64,000 nt of DNA from Rhodosporidiobolus odoratus (GCA_034387635.1 JAOANU010000001.1:62001-126000); one strand, 5' to 3'. Counted from the stretch's first letter, positions 26,387-41,640 are shown. Made by a program: numbers and translations. The notes: generated from the sequence alone by a model not told the origin.

Positions 26387-29300
26387 TCATGCCGAGACGG
26401 GTCCGATCTGCCCAACCGTAACTCCCTTATCCTCAATCACCTCCGCACCCCTAACCACCCCATCCTCCCTCACCGCCTCCGCCGCAGCTCCACAACACTC
26501 CCTCCACTCCTTCTCCACCGCTTCATACCCCTCCCTCCACCCTTTGGGTAGCAACTCCGGAGCCTCGACCTCACCTCGTTCGATCTGGTCGAGGTGCTGG
26601 ATCAACTCGTAGTTGAGTTCGGTAGAGACGAGAGAGTCGTGCTTGTATAGAGGGTGACGCGAGATGTATTGTCGGATGTAAGAGGCCGTGGACAGAAGAG
26701 TACCTGTTCGTGTGTAGATCATCAGAGCCTCATTCTCAGAGCAAGAAGGAAGAGAAAACGGGAGAAACATACCGTCCGCCCTCCGCCTAACCAATTCCAA
26801 AGCCCTCTCCAACCCCTCCCTAACCTTCCGACTAACCTTCCCCTCCGCCTCCAACCCGTCCAAATACCGATCCACCACTCCAACCAATCCGGGGAAAGCC
26901 ACTCCTCCTTCCGGCGCTGGTCGACCATTGAAGATCTCGTTCAACGTAAACTCCTCGTACTCCTCTTCGACAGGTCCGAACTCCTCCGTAGAGACATCGG
27001 GTAAAGGCGATCCTGCTCTCGATGGCTGGTGCGACGAGCACCCCCGTCCATCACTGGATGTAGTCGAAGCCCCGCTGGCTTCTCGAGAATGCGCGACCGC
27101 CGGCGTGGGCGGAGCGGAAGGGAGGATGGAGGTGGATGAAGGAGGGAGATCCATAGGCGGATCGCAACCGACACCGGTTTTCGGGCTAAAGACGTCTTTG
27201 CGGAAGTAGAATCTTTGCGTGTTCAAGGCGTCGCGGACGTGGGCTCGGTGCATGTTCTCGTCGACCTGAGGCGTACGGAGACGTATACGTGGCGAGGGTA
27301 TGAGTGGGCAGTGAATGACGGGTGAGGCAGCGAGAAGGGGAAAAGGGATGAACGACAAAATATAACGAAAGAGAAAGATCAGCACGGTCGGACCTTGCGA
27401 GAAAGGGTACAGGTGAAGGGACGTGAACGACGAAGCGCACCTTGGAGATGGGCAGGTAAAAGTTCGATCCTAGAGTCATGACCGCCCTCGTCAACAACAC
27501 AATAAACACGGCAAACGCCGCATTCTCGTAATCGGTCAACTGCACCTCCATCGACCTGAACTCGACGCGCCAGCCGATTGGCGAACCGGGAGGAGGCGGC
27601 TTGAAGCGGACGGTTTGCCAGTTGGTGGATTGGATGTTCTGCGTGCGCGCGAAAAGCGGGGCGGTGAGCCAAGCCTCGATCAAAGGGAGAGCGAGAAAGC
27701 TAAAGGAAGACGGACCTCGAAATGATCTGAACTCTTCTCATCATCCTGCTCAAGCGTTTCCTCAAACACGACAATCGGATCCCGGATAAACAGATGCGCA
27801 AAGTGAGTTGCCAAAATGTCGTCCATCCCGCCCTTGATCAGCTTGTCCCGAATGGCGGTGTCAATGGGCATGTCGTTGTCGTTGTATTCTTTCCGGTTCA
27901 GAGGGGAGGAAGAGATGTAGCAATCAACCGAGTCGTAGCGCGATTTCGGAATGCGGTAGCGGTCGTTCTTGAGGGGCTGTGAGCGAGACATCAGAGTGTC
28001 AGCTTTGAGGGAAGCGGAACGCCGAAACGACGAAAGAACGGCGTACCACCTCCCCCCGCTCCTCCTTCGTCCTGTCATCCACACTTCCAGCAATGACGTC
28101 CCACCGACAATCAACATCAGCCAAGATACCTCTGAAGATTGGCGAGGCAGCGGTAAGGGCGAGCTGAATAGCAAAGCACAGCGGGTCGCCATTAGCTCGA
28201 CCCACAAGGAAGGAACAAAGCGGAAGAGAGCGCACCATAACCGGTCCAACCGGCACAAAACTATCATACATCCTCCGGGCCTCCTCAACACTGCACGCCT
28301 GAAACGTAATCTGCAAACAGCAGCATCCCATCCCAAAGCCCATCGAATCGAGGTAGATGTGATCCGGAAGAGCGGCACCTTCTCGAGCGTTTCGATCTTC
28401 TTCCCATTTGTTTCGGGTCTTCATTTCCGCCAGCTGGGAGTCGATGAAGGGTTTTGGGGTCTTGTCGTCGAAGAACACCGGCATGTTGATGGCCACTTTT
28501 TCGCCTCGTCGACGGCGGATGTTGGCCGTGAGGGTGCTATAAGCGGTCAGGGAAAGGGGGTACATCAATGACGAATTCTGGAAGAAGCGCAATATGCGAA
28601 AAGCAAGGACTGACGGGAACCGAACATGTGGGTTGATCACCTCATCCGGCAAAAACAAACTCCTCGCGACCTGACCTCCCGGTTCATAGTACGGATCGGT
28701 GAATTGGCCCGCGGCGCCGAGGCGAGGGAACGAAGTGAGAGTGAGAGGGACTTCGTGAGGCTTGAGGCGAGTGCGGGCGAGGGTGCGTCTGTCAGCCCGA
28801 GAGGGATTAGGAACAACAACGGAGAATGAGGAAAAAGAAGGCACGTACCTAAACCGCATGTTTCCCTCTACACCGAGCAGATCCTCCAACCCACTCCCGT
28901 ACGGTGCCCCTGGCGTACTTTCGAGCATGTACCGCCCATACTCGGGATGAAACACGGGGATGCATTCCTCCCTAACCTGCTGCAAGCCATTGGCCCCAGG
29001 TCGCTCCACATCAGCTGCAAACGCTTGCTCACCAGTTCCGTTCAGTTGCGCTGCGACTGGAGGAGCGCTCTCGGAAGAAGGGGAAGGAGGCAGGGACCGC
29101 TGGGCGTCGCGGTCGGCTTGGAGGGCTTGAAGGATCTCGGTTTGTCGGAGGGAGAGGCGGGCGTTCTTGGCCTCATGATCGTATGAGATGACCATGTACT
29201 CGATCTAGATAGGTATTGCGACGACGAGGGACGAGGTTGGCGGACGACCGGCAGGTAAAAAGCAAAGGCGGAAGAGACAAGGAGGCGGGCAGAAAGTAGG

Positions 29301-29801
29301 AGAATGCGGGTTGGGAGCGACGTCAGGCACATGATGATGGGTGCGGATGGAGGGAGCGATACGATTGGAAAGAAGGATCAGCATGGTGAGGACTTCAATC
29401 CAATGGTGATTTCCGCGACGCAAGCGATGCGCGCTTCTCCCCCTCCCTCGCTCAACAAATACCTCCCCATTTGACCTCGTGTACTTGAACGTTTCCACTT
29501 GTCTTTTTTATAGCTTGCTGGCTCCGAAGGGTACTATGAGGAGGTGTCCGCCCACTTCATACGGCGACGCGCCGTTGTTATCTCCCCGTCCGTCTCTTTC
29601 GCGTCTCCCGCAGTCGCTCGTAGCCGAAGTGTAGTAAGAAAATGAGCTGACCTCGTCTCCCCAGAGTAACCTATCCCCAGTACGATCCTTCAACCTATCC
29701 CAAATGTTCAGCAATTGCTGAATCCCATGATCCCTGACGGTATCGGCGTGCTGTTTCGCCTGTTCCCATTCGAGGGGAGTTCCGAGTGCTAGTAGGCCCA
29801 T
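26387..29801 (-). CDS. GSH1: Glutamate-cysteine ligase (gamma-glutamylcysteine synthetase)
   Basis: Nine exons (29801-29652, 29204-28849, 28788-28615, 28536-28236, 28163-28047, 27976-27716, 27638-27441, 27265-26773, 26703-26387) give 788 aa with all phases consistent. It catalyses the first, ATP-dependent step of glutathione synthesis in the cytosol. Diagnostic eukaryotic GCL sequences are [12 protein letters not shown] at the start, [17 protein letters not shown] across intron 1, [106 protein letters not shown] and [13 protein letters not shown] Ser/Pro-rich insertion (near [18 protein letters not shown]) accounts for part of the extra length. Intron 1 is 447 nt, far longer than the others (about 60-100 nt). 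Confidence 0.95.
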
Positions 29802-31027
29802 GTCTTCCTGTCTAGTAGGAGTGATCAGAGGAAGAAGTTGAGAATTTGCTGAGGTGATCCGGTTTGTGGGAAAGTGGAGAGTGGAGGTTCAGCCTTAATG
29901 AGCGTCAACCGGATGGATCGCGGTAGTTATGTGGCGGTTACTGGTGCTGTCGGCTGATCTTTTTCTCGTGTGGAATGCTTCACGGAGCGAGGTGTGAGCG
30001 GGCCGAGGGGGAAGGCGTGCTCGGAACGGGCGGGGGCGAAGATCGACGTCGTACGAAGACAAAGCAGAGAGGGAAACTCCAAGCTCGAAAGGTCTCGATA
30101 AGCCCTGCAAGGTGTTTGTATAGCGACGGGTCACGGTGGGAGACGACGAGGTGGGTTTGTAATCGCCTCGCCTCGCCCTCTCGGGATTTCATCGGGATCA
30201 GAGAACTTTTTCTCTCGCGGCAGAGCACCCGAAAATCAAGGCGCAACGAGTCTGTGCTCGACTGCTCGACCGTGAACGATGTATGCTGCGAGCCGGAGCG
30301 CGATGACCGGTCTAAAACGTGAGCCAGGAGGTTGCAGCCAGGAGGTCGAGGAGGCACGGGAAAGGCAGAAGTGCGGCAGCAGAAATCGCGAGAGCACCCA
30401 GAGAAGCCCGGAAAACCTCTTCGGATGTCGCCTGAGCTATGCAGTAGCTCATGAAGTCAGTCCCGCGGTGCGGCGCTGCAGAGGGACTCTGCTGCGACTT
30501 CCGCTTGGTGTGTAGCTCGGGCGTCGTCCGGATGTCACAGACGAGAGGGTACGAGGAAATCGGCGAAAGGGAGAAGCGATGGACAAGACACGGAGGGAAA
30601 ACAAGCAAGGACACGGGTAAACAAAGGCCTCCTTCGGTGGTCGAACCGCTCAAAGGCAGAGTCATATCTGCTCTGAATGTCAACATGCAGTTCTGTGGCG
30701 AGGGACCGCCCCGGGGACACCCTGCCGTAGGCACTCGTTCCCACCTCATCAACGAACATAAAGGACCGTGACACACAGTGCGCGCAGGTTTGCGAATACG
30801 TCCTCGTTGGTTTTGACAAGAGGATGTCCGTCCTGCGACGGCAAAGGCGGGTACAGCTTGATAGGGTGGGGGGAGCGGCTGGGCAGAGGAGCCAGCTGCA
30901 CGGCGGTGTTGGCAGGCGTAGAGCGGCGCAGTGTATAAGGGTGCAGCTAGGCGTCTGACGAATCTTGCTGAGCTGCTCGCGACTCTTATGATTGATCGAC
31001 GAGAATTGAAAGCGGTGTAAGGACGAG
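29802..31027. other. Intergenic, no supported gene
   Basis: About 1.2 kb from the GSH1 start to the right copy of the inverted repeat. It must include the GSH1 promoter. Open frames are short or antisense and show no recognisable domain. Confidence 0.45.
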
Positions 31028-32311
31028 AAACACCACGAACGCAAATCTCCCTTTTTCCCAGTCATCCACACTACAAAAGTGCCCGGACTTCTATTGCAGC
31101 AGCCAAAATGACTGTCCAGTCTACCCTGCTCCAGCTCTTACCTTCCTCCGTGTCCTCGTTCCTAATCGCTACCAACCTCATCTCCCCTCTCAACTCGTCC
31201 CTTCTTCTCCTCCTCTTCCTCTGCATATACCGCCTGATCCCTTCCCCCGCCATCGCACCGCAACCCTGGGAAGTCCCGACCACCCACCAAGCTGGCGAGT
31301 ACAACTGGCGTCCCTCTCCCACCGAGGGCGTGGGCAGGAAGTGCGAAGTGTGGAAACAGTACACTCCGACTGAGTTGGCTGAGTTTGATGGTCTCAAGGG
31401 GGATGGGAGAGTGCTGCTCGCTGTGAGGAGGAAGGTGTATGATGTGACGGCTGGGAAAGGATTCTATGGACCTGGTGCACTTTTTCTCCATTTTTTTGCC
31501 CTCAACCCAACTTGTCTCGAACCCTTGCTTCTAGCGCAACGGCATCCACGAGCTCATATCTGACGAGACGAATTCGCACACACAGGCGGACCCTACGCCT
31601 CCTTCGCCGGCCGAGACGCCTCGCGCGGTCTCGCCAACCAATCCTTCGAGAGCGACATGCTCTACCCGCTCGGCCAGATTGATGGCGAGGGCAACGAAGG
31701 AATCGGGACTCGCTCGTGGAGGGGATGGACGATGGCAAGTGGAGGGGGTTGACGGAGTGGGAAGGTGCGCTTATTCTCCTCCCTCACCCTCATACGAAGG
31801 CGTCCCGCTCGGCTTGCGTTGCTCGGCTCTTCCTGCCACTGGCTTGTTATCTGACCCGTCATCCTCTCCGCCTTACCTCGCAGAACTCTTCCGTGGCAAG
31901 TACCCCGTGGTCGGGTGCGTCCTGTTCTGGCTTTCCCGCTTCTCTTTCCCGCTGGATGCTGATGTGCCGCCCCCTATTTCGCTTGTCGATCCGTCCCCAT
32001 GATCCACTACACCGCATTCGTCTCATGATCGCCGACCTCTCGGCTCCTTCGACTTTCTACAGCGACCTCGTTCCGAAGCACTAGCAGCCGTATCTCAGCG
32101 CTCTCGCCCCTTTTACCGACTCCCAGTCCTTGTTCGTTCCGTCTGTCTGAAACTGAAAGCAGCTCAATGAGTGCAATGATGAGCGCAATATCTCCCTCAG
32201 AGACATCTCTCAACAGCGTGGCCCGCTTTGCGAGGCGACAATCGAGGAGAAACAGACTAAACGAAAATTGCTGCCACGCTTTATACATGTCTGTCGACCT
32301 TCCCATCCCGT
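31028..32311 (+). repeat. Inverted repeat, right copy (contains broken Dap1-like copy)
   Basis: Matches the reverse complement of 15246-16513 across the whole gene, introns and short flanks. Visible differences are a 2-nt GG insertion near 31704, single substitutions in the last intron (CCCATGATCC here against CCCATTATCC), and a small replaced patch near 32137-32160. The 14.5 kb between the copies holds muskelin, CRH, F-box/LRR and GSH1 genes. Confidence 0.92.
31108..32084 (+). pseudogene. Second Dap1/MAPR copy, frameshifted
   Basis: Exon 1 (31108-31474) is identical in protein to the intact copy, and the intron boundaries are kept. In exon 2 the intact copy reads GGAATCGACTCG, while this copy reads GGAATCGGGACTCG near 31704. 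The two extra bases shift the frame and produce a TGA at 31750-31752, removing the end of the MAPR domain. The remaining exons (FRGKYPVVG and DLVPKH) are still present downstream to 32084. The near identity means the duplication, or a conversion between copies, is recent. It also lacks the muskelin-side promoter sequence. A base-calling error is possible but would have to be in this copy only. Confidence 0.8.
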
Positions 32312-34129
32312 TCCACTCTGAAGATCGGGCACATCATTGCAGGCCGACTTGGTGTAATGCAGCAGTTCCACCGCGCGGCTGTTCAACCGTTGTATACTAT
32401 GATGTGGTCACTGGCGCTCGGGATGCCCAGCGTTTCCGGGTTTCGCTTCTTGATCCAAAACACAACTGCTTGTGGGAGAGGGTGTCGCTGGGGTCAAAGA
32501 AAAATCAGAGTTGGATGCTGCGTACATAGGTGCGGAGCTCACGTAACCGCAAAGAAGGGGACGTTACCGGTGATTTCCTGACACAATGGTTATATCTGAT
32601 CAACACCAGGCCAGAGAGTGCCTGTGCAAACGGCAATACCTTTGTTGAGTTTGAGTGCTATTACCGGATACAGGAAACGGACGTACACTTTCATCCCGGT
32701 TCGTAAGGCGTGTCGCCTCCAGCAAGTTTTGCCCCAACCCCTCACCAATCTGCCTTACAATGTATGGCAGTCCATATTGCCAGTTGAGCAGCAGGCTATA
32801 CCACAGGATCTCTGGAACCACCTGGAAAATCTGGTGTTTTGACCAAGCGTAGCCTTCGGGGTTGCCGAGGCTGTGGCGCTGCAAGGTTGCTGTTATTGTG
32901 CCCACACTGTCACAAAGTTCTGAGTATGGTCTACTCGGGCTGGGCTTGACCATGGTTAGCCTTGAAGTGAAGAGCAGTGAGACGTAGGAAGGAAGGAAGC
33001 GCGAGATCATATGTGAGTACAGGGTTATTGGCGTGTCCACGGAGCCTCGCCACTGCCACTGCCCCTAGAATGACGCACATAGCTCCCCACGGAAGTACGG
33101 AACCCTATAGCGTAAGCATTGCTAATAGTAAGGGTAACATGGCAGTCTCGTGTGACCACTTCTGCCTCACAGAGGAACGAACCTGCTGTACCGGCCCACA
33201 CAGCGCACTACCAGATGCCGACCCGACGAACAGCCGCTTCAACATATGCTTAAGGAGCGCCGGTGAGGGAAGAGTGTCTAGTCGAGCTGATGAAGTTGAA
33301 CGAAGGCGGGGGCGGGGGCGTCTGCTGCGCGGGAAGATCTGCAAGTCGGGGTATCGGCAGATACGCGAGCAATGGGTGTACGACACGGTATAGTACGCTC
33401 TGCTGGTATTCGACAAGAGCGAGGCGCTCAGAGAGCACCAAACCGGCAGCTTACGAAGGCTGGCACACACAACGTCGGATGCTGCTAGAACAGTTTGAAC
33501 AGCGCTCTAGACACCTGTACTGCACCGTGAAGCATACCAGCATGCCGCCCACACAGCCGTCGTATTATAGTTCCAGGCTTCGTTCCTCTCGCCCCCCGCT
33601 CGCCCCCCCCAATGCTGGCCCCTCTCTTTGACCGCCTCCTACGCCTACGCCAACGGTTAACTCCTACACCGACGCACTAATTCCTCCACCGAGCCGCATG
33701 CTTTGACCCACGTACTATGGCGACAGGAGAGGCAGGAGGAGGAAGCGACCACTTGCGGAAGTTTGGCTGAGCCGTGGCTCTCACTTCCCTATCCAGCTCA
33801 ATTGACGTCTAGTCTACCTGCATCGCGGTTACCCCACCTGTCAAGCCCGTCTCGGCGGAGGCAGTCTTGCTCTGTGGCCCAAGCCCAGTGCGAACGCGCG
33901 GCTTCCGCCCACTTTACCCCGTTGCCTCCTCAACCAACGTTGAGTGAACGCGCCGCGCTTCAGCGATCCGACCGCGCAATGTTTGATCCGTGGCTTGGTT
34001 CTCTCTCCTCGGCACGACGTCAAACTCCTGCTTCCTTCTCTCCTCGCTTCTCTCTCTTCTGCATCTCTCTCCATCTCTCCCTATCTCACTCCGCGACACT
34101 CGCTTGCTCTTCTTTCTTTTCCACTCAAC
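32312..34129. other. Mostly non-coding; degenerate hydrophobic coding-like stretch on minus strand
   Basis: On the minus strand between about 33250 and 32600 there are open pieces with hydrophobic segments (VLPWGAMCVILGAVAVARLRGH; QIFQVVPEILWYSLLLNWQYG) in more than one frame, broken by stops. This may be a relic of a membrane-protein gene, family not recognised. The last 250 bp before 34130 is strongly CT-rich and is the likely promoter and leader of the amylase gene. Confidence 0.35.
33990..34129 (+). promoter_or_regulatory. Pyrimidine-rich leader/promoter tract of the amylase gene
   Basis: A CT-dominated stretch (TTCTCTCTCC, CTTCTCTCCTCGCTTCTCTC, CATCTCTCTCCATCTCTCC) ends just before CAACATG at 34130. 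CT-rich tracts next to start sites are common in strongly expressed filamentous and basidiomycete genes. The regulatory role is inferred. Confidence 0.45.
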
Positions 34130-37325
<3,196 letters not shown>

Positions 37326-37545
37326 TAGGTCGATCAATTGGATGGACCAGCCTTGCAGTCAGGATTAGTGAACCCCTTCGATTTTTGCTGTTATCTGTTA
37401 CCGAGCAATTCTTGTATACCCTTGAACCTTCCCTCTGGAATACCGAGCCCTCATCTCGTGCCAGACCAAACGGAGCAGAAAGCCGAGCGAGCACTAGAAG
37501 ACGAGAGAGAGACAATCACGCTTTACAGGCAGCGAACGGAAGAGC

Positions 37546-38969
37546 CTAGTACCGTCCTCCTCCATTCCTTCTCGGCGAGTACTCCCTGTAGCCGCCACCA
37601 CCACCACCACCACCTCTTTCATATGGGTCGCCAGCCCCACCTGGACCGCCACCGCCCCCTGGTCCTCCTCCTCCCATGAAGTCTGCTCCGAACATTTCCA
37701 GTTCCTTCTGACGTTCGGCTTCGCGGGGACTGCAAGAGGTGAAGAGGGGGGAGGGGGGGTATCAATCAGTGTGCAAGCGTGTGAGAGGGCCAGGGAGAGG
37801 AGGGGACTCACTCCGGGTTCTCCTTCCTCTCTTTCCTTTGCTGTCGTTGCAGTTCTTTCAGAAGAGGCCGAGAGGGATGACGCAGGTGCATCTGTGGATT
37901 CGACGTCGTCAGCTTTTGACTCTTGACGAGCCCAAGATGAAGGGAAAGGGAAGGGAAGAAACACACAAAGTTGCAGAACCCTCCTCGGTCGCATTGACCG
38001 AGATCGTTTTGACGGCAACAGGCTTCGCGAAAGTCGGTTACGGGGGAGAGTTCGGCGTAGAGGGGGCGACCTACACATCGAGTCGAGTCGAGGGCAATCG
38101 AGGCCAGAGTCAGTATTGCGGTGTCCCGCAGAAGAGTAGGGGAGAAGGAACAAACGCACCTGCATACCACCGCTTATTCAGATCCTCCACGGCCCTCTGC
38201 GCCTCGTCCTCCCAGTCAAACCGTGCATAGACATTCCCAATCAAGTGATCCCCAACGTTATCACAAACATGCATCTCCAACAGATTCCCAAACCCTACCA
38301 AAGTGCAATACACGTCCTCGTAAAACTTTTCAAACTGGTTTGCAATTTCGTCTTCCGTCATGCCCGAGTCGTATTCCTGCGCCGGTCCGGCGTCTGCAGG
38401 TCGGAGGTGGGGGTTGGAGGTTTGGGTGCGGTCGTGACGGGGGTTTTGGTACATGTTGTAAATTACTACCGTCTGAGAGAATTGAGGTTTTAGATGCTTG
38501 CGCGAGCAGCGTTCGCCGTGGCGGCAGGCGCCGATTTTGAGATAGCTAGTGAGGGAAAAGAGGAAGGGGTCAGTGGTCCGGTAGAGGCGAGAAAGATGTG
38601 GAAGGCGGCAGGAGGGCAGCAACGCGGGGTGGCTGAGGGGCCGCTCCGAAGTCGTCGGCACTTCCGCCGCGCTTGCAGGTGCTTAGCGTGGCGATGTGTG
38701 ACAGGCTGGGATTGCCCTAGATGTAGGTAGCACTCACAAACTGCAGTTGACCTTGTCCTGCTCGGAGCCATCTAAAGGTCGACGGAGGGCACAAAGACAG
38801 TGCAGAGCAGGGTCAGCATGGTCAGTACAGTCTAGAGTGAGGCATGCGAGTGCTTACAAATGGCCGCAAGGTGAGATGCTCCTCCTCCGTGATGGCTGTT
38901 ACGAGATGGGGGAGAGCGAGATTAGCAACCCAAATGCGTGGCGGAGTAAGCGAATGGCACATACGCCAT
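37546..38969 (-). CDS. U2AF1: U2 snRNP auxiliary factor small subunit (U2AF35)
   Basis: Seven exons (38969-38965, 38895-38858, 38771-38738, 38545-38160, 38070-37967, 37891-37812, 37729-37546) give 276 aa with matching phases. It recognises the AG at 3' splice sites with U2AF65. Order: [20 protein letters not shown], first CCCH zinc finger ([20 protein letters not shown]), an RRM-like UHM domain ([11 protein letters not shown] through [19 protein letters not shown]), second CCCH finger ([20 protein letters not shown]), a basic helix ([20 protein letters not shown]), and a Gly-rich tail ending NGGGRY. The first coding exon is only 5 nt (ATGGC); removing its intron is needed to reach the conserved N-terminus. 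The tail is Gly-rich rather than the RS-rich tail of animal U2AF35. Confidence 0.93.
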
Positions 38970-39139
38970 GATAGATACTGTCGGCTGTGCAGACTAGTTG
39001 TGTAACAGAGTCTAACGCTGTGATGAGCGAGAGAGATGAAACGGAACGATCAAGAAGAAAATGGTTCAACCTGGATCACCCTTGTACACACTCTGAAAAC
39101 TGCTGAGTAAGCTAAGCAGAACCGCAGGGAACACCGCTC

Positions 39140-40426
39140 ATGTCAGACAAGCAATCCCGGATTCACCTAACCAGATTGGTTCGCATTCTCGACGATTCCA
39201 CCTCGTCACCTCCGCAAGACGAATTACAACTCATCAAGCTACAAACGGTACAGACCTCTCCACCAAAGCTCTCCTCCGAGCCGTCACTGACCCTCCTCCG
39301 GCGAGTGCAGACTGCCAGACATGCTCGGCACTTGCTCCTTGACATGTCTGAAAGTGGGGGGGATCAATACAGAGCGTCTAGCAGGTGCGCATGCCTTTCT
39401 CTCCTCGGTACTGCCAAGGTCCCATTGACGCCGCCGTGGTCCGTCCGCAGCTCTCACCGCCCGTCGCGCGACTCGTTCCTCGACCTCGAGTTGAGACTCG
39501 AAAAGGCCGAAAAGGCATTGCAGGAAGTTAAGGCCAAGTCCCAAGTAAGCTGACTCGATTACCCTAGTATCCTTCATACTGTAGCTCAACAGATCCTTCC
39601 GCAGCTTATCAATACCGCCCGTTCAAATCCCTTCATCCTACCTTCCTCTTCTTCCTCTTCCTCCTCCCTGTTTTTCTCGGCGCCTGAAGAGGATGAAGAT
39701 GACGAGGACCTCACTCTTCCTCCTCCGCCTACTCTTCCCTTCTCCACGCAGTCGGCGTCCTCGGCTGCCAGCTCTTCCTCTCGGCCTTCTTCACCCAGTC
39801 TCCCAGCCGCGTCCGAACTGCGCGACGCCTCAGCATTCGCTTCTTCCGCCTCTAGTGCCCACGAAACGACTTCTGAGCGCACATCGACGCGAGAGGAGCA
39901 CCAGGACACTGCTCCGCCACAACGTTCCGTCGTCGACGCGCCCTTTCCGGACTCGAATGAAGCTCCGAATGAACTGCGCAAACGACCCACTCCGATTCCA
40001 CCTTACCTCGCCGCTCGTCGTGCGCGGGAAGCCGAAAAAGCAGCGCAGCAGAACAAGGGCAAGGGAAAAGAGAAGGAAAGAGACGCGCTAGACGACCTCC
40101 TCCCCGCCGACTCGTCCTCCTCTTCGGGAGATCTGTTGTCACATCACCATTCGCTTCAGTCCTCTTTCCTATCTGACCTGACCACCCTCTCGAGCGCCTT
40201 GAAAGGCAACACCCTCGCTTTCTCCGAAAACTTGGCAAAGGACAAAGAGGTGATGGAGAAAGCGCAGGGGAAACTTGAGGTCAATGAGGGGAGTATGAAG
40301 AAGGAACAGGGGAGGTTGAAGGAGGTTAGGGGGAAGTCGAGGGGGACTACTTGTTGGACTGTTGGGGCGGTTTTGGTGGTGGTTTTCATGTGGATTGTCA
40401 TGTTTGGGTTGATGAGGGTTACTTGA
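39140..40426 (+). CDS. USE1: Use1-like SNARE protein, tail-anchored
   Basis: Three exons (39140-39384, 39451-39544, 39593-40426) give 390 aa. The N-terminal part (IHLTRLVRILDDS, LELRLEKAEKALQEVKAKSQ) is helical, the middle is Ser/Pro/Glu-rich and disordered, and the C-terminal end has a SNARE-like heptad segment (SFLSDLTTLSSALKGNTLAF, ENLAKDKEVMEKAQGKLEVN). It ends in a single membrane helix (TCWTVGAVLVVVFMWIVMFG) and MRVT. This is the layout of Use1, an ER SNARE for Golgi-to-ER retrograde transport. The assignment rests on architecture and the resemblance of the SNARE segment; Sec20 or another tail-anchored SNARE is the alternative. It lies head-to-head with U2AF35 about 170 bp away. Confidence 0.7.
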
Positions 40427-40871
40427 GTGAGCCTGCTCCTTTGCTTTCGCTATCCGTCTCCCGACAGCCTTATGCTCTGCCACGGGGCGGAAGGAACTGA
40501 TCCCTTGTTGCGCAAACAGGCTTGTAGTGTCTTGCTATTCCCTTCCCGCCTTTCCTTCGTATCGCACCCGAGCTCTTCTCGCCGCTGTCGCGCAGAACTC
40601 AGTCCCACTCGCGTCCACCCGATGTTTGCCCATCTTTCGTCCCTCCTTCCTTATGCCAAGACGCCTTGCTTGCATCGCCAGCACCGGCAATTCCGCAAGG
40701 CTACCAATTCCGAACCCGACTCCTGGCCTCCTGAAGGCGGCATTTCGGCCTCGCCTTCGCTTGGTCAGCATGGCTTACTCTCTGCTCGTGTTCCGCTGAA
40801 ATCATTCCGGCTGGTGGTTCTCTTCCTCTTTCTACGTTCCCTTTCTCCAAGACTCGCCGGACTTGATTGCC

Positions 40872-41640
40872 ATGTCTCTATCACATGCCGAGGACCCGCG
40901 TTATCAAGATCAAGATCCGATCATTTGCCACGAGATTGGGCAACCTTGGTCAGTGCGCCGAGCAACAACCACCATCACGCAGGCGTCACTCGGCTCGAAA
41001 ACGTCTATCCATTCCAGACCTGGAGGAACGACTTTGAGGATCGCTTGAGAGACTCTGGCTTTACGCCGACCCGCGGCTGTACAACAACTCGAAGGCGCGA
41101 CAGCTCTGTCAAAGGGAAGCGCAGGAGATCACCGATGCGGCCACTTTGGATGAAAAGTACGATGTCCCGGTGAGTGGCCTCTATGCCTTTGCCCTTGCAT
41201 CGAGGGAGGGAGAACGTACTCACGCTGTTGTCGGCAGCCCTCGTTCATTGCTCTTTGCCGAGAAAGGGGTATGTTATCTGGGCTCTTGTCCTTTTTTCGG
41301 GCTGTATCATCGAAGCTGATTCGCCGACGAGTCTTGCTGCAGACTGCGGCGATCAACGGACGAGCCATACGCAGCGACCTAGATTTGCATGGCAGACACG
41401 GGGTAATTCCAGAGTTGTCGGATGTCCAGCACAATCTCGGACTGACTTGGTCTTTGTCTGGCAGTTGATAAGCGACATGCTTGACCGCCTCAACCCCCAC
41501 TTCGAGCCCACTTCTGCCGAAGAGCAGTGGATTGACAAGAGGACCGAGATTGTCAATTATGTTGGCCAACGATACATTTACTCGACATTCCTCCCCCTCC
41601 TCAGCCACACGCGGTTTTCTCGTGCCGTCCATTGTGCAGG
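40872..41640 (+). pseudogene. Unit C: damaged unknown gene, paralogue of the 54-55.3 kb gene
   Basis: Coding-like blocks are GVTRLENVYPFQTWRNDFED, then in another frame LERLWLYADPRLYNNSKARQ and AQEITDAATLDEKYDVP, followed by a GTGAGT donor at about 41171. After that come PSFIALCREKG and ISDMLDRLNPHFEPTSAEEQ with YVGQRYIYST. The frame changes inside RL(R)DS/LERLW near 41047 with no intron to explain it. The block WRNDF..RLERLWLYADPRL resembles WRDAFLECLERLMYGNPEL in the minus-strand gene near 54.8 kb, so these are probably paralogues. Family and function unknown. Confidence 0.4.

Noticed and set aside
15246..32311. The inverted repeat as termini of a large transposon
   Set aside because: The repeat is a normal four-exon host gene with its flanks; no target-site duplication, transposase or reverse transcriptase was found, and the interior holds unrelated host genes.
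32600..33040. 146-codon minus-strand frame as a membrane-protein gene
   Set aside because: Hydrophobic words occur in several frames, with stops between them and no clear start, splice set or family. Noted only as a possible relic.
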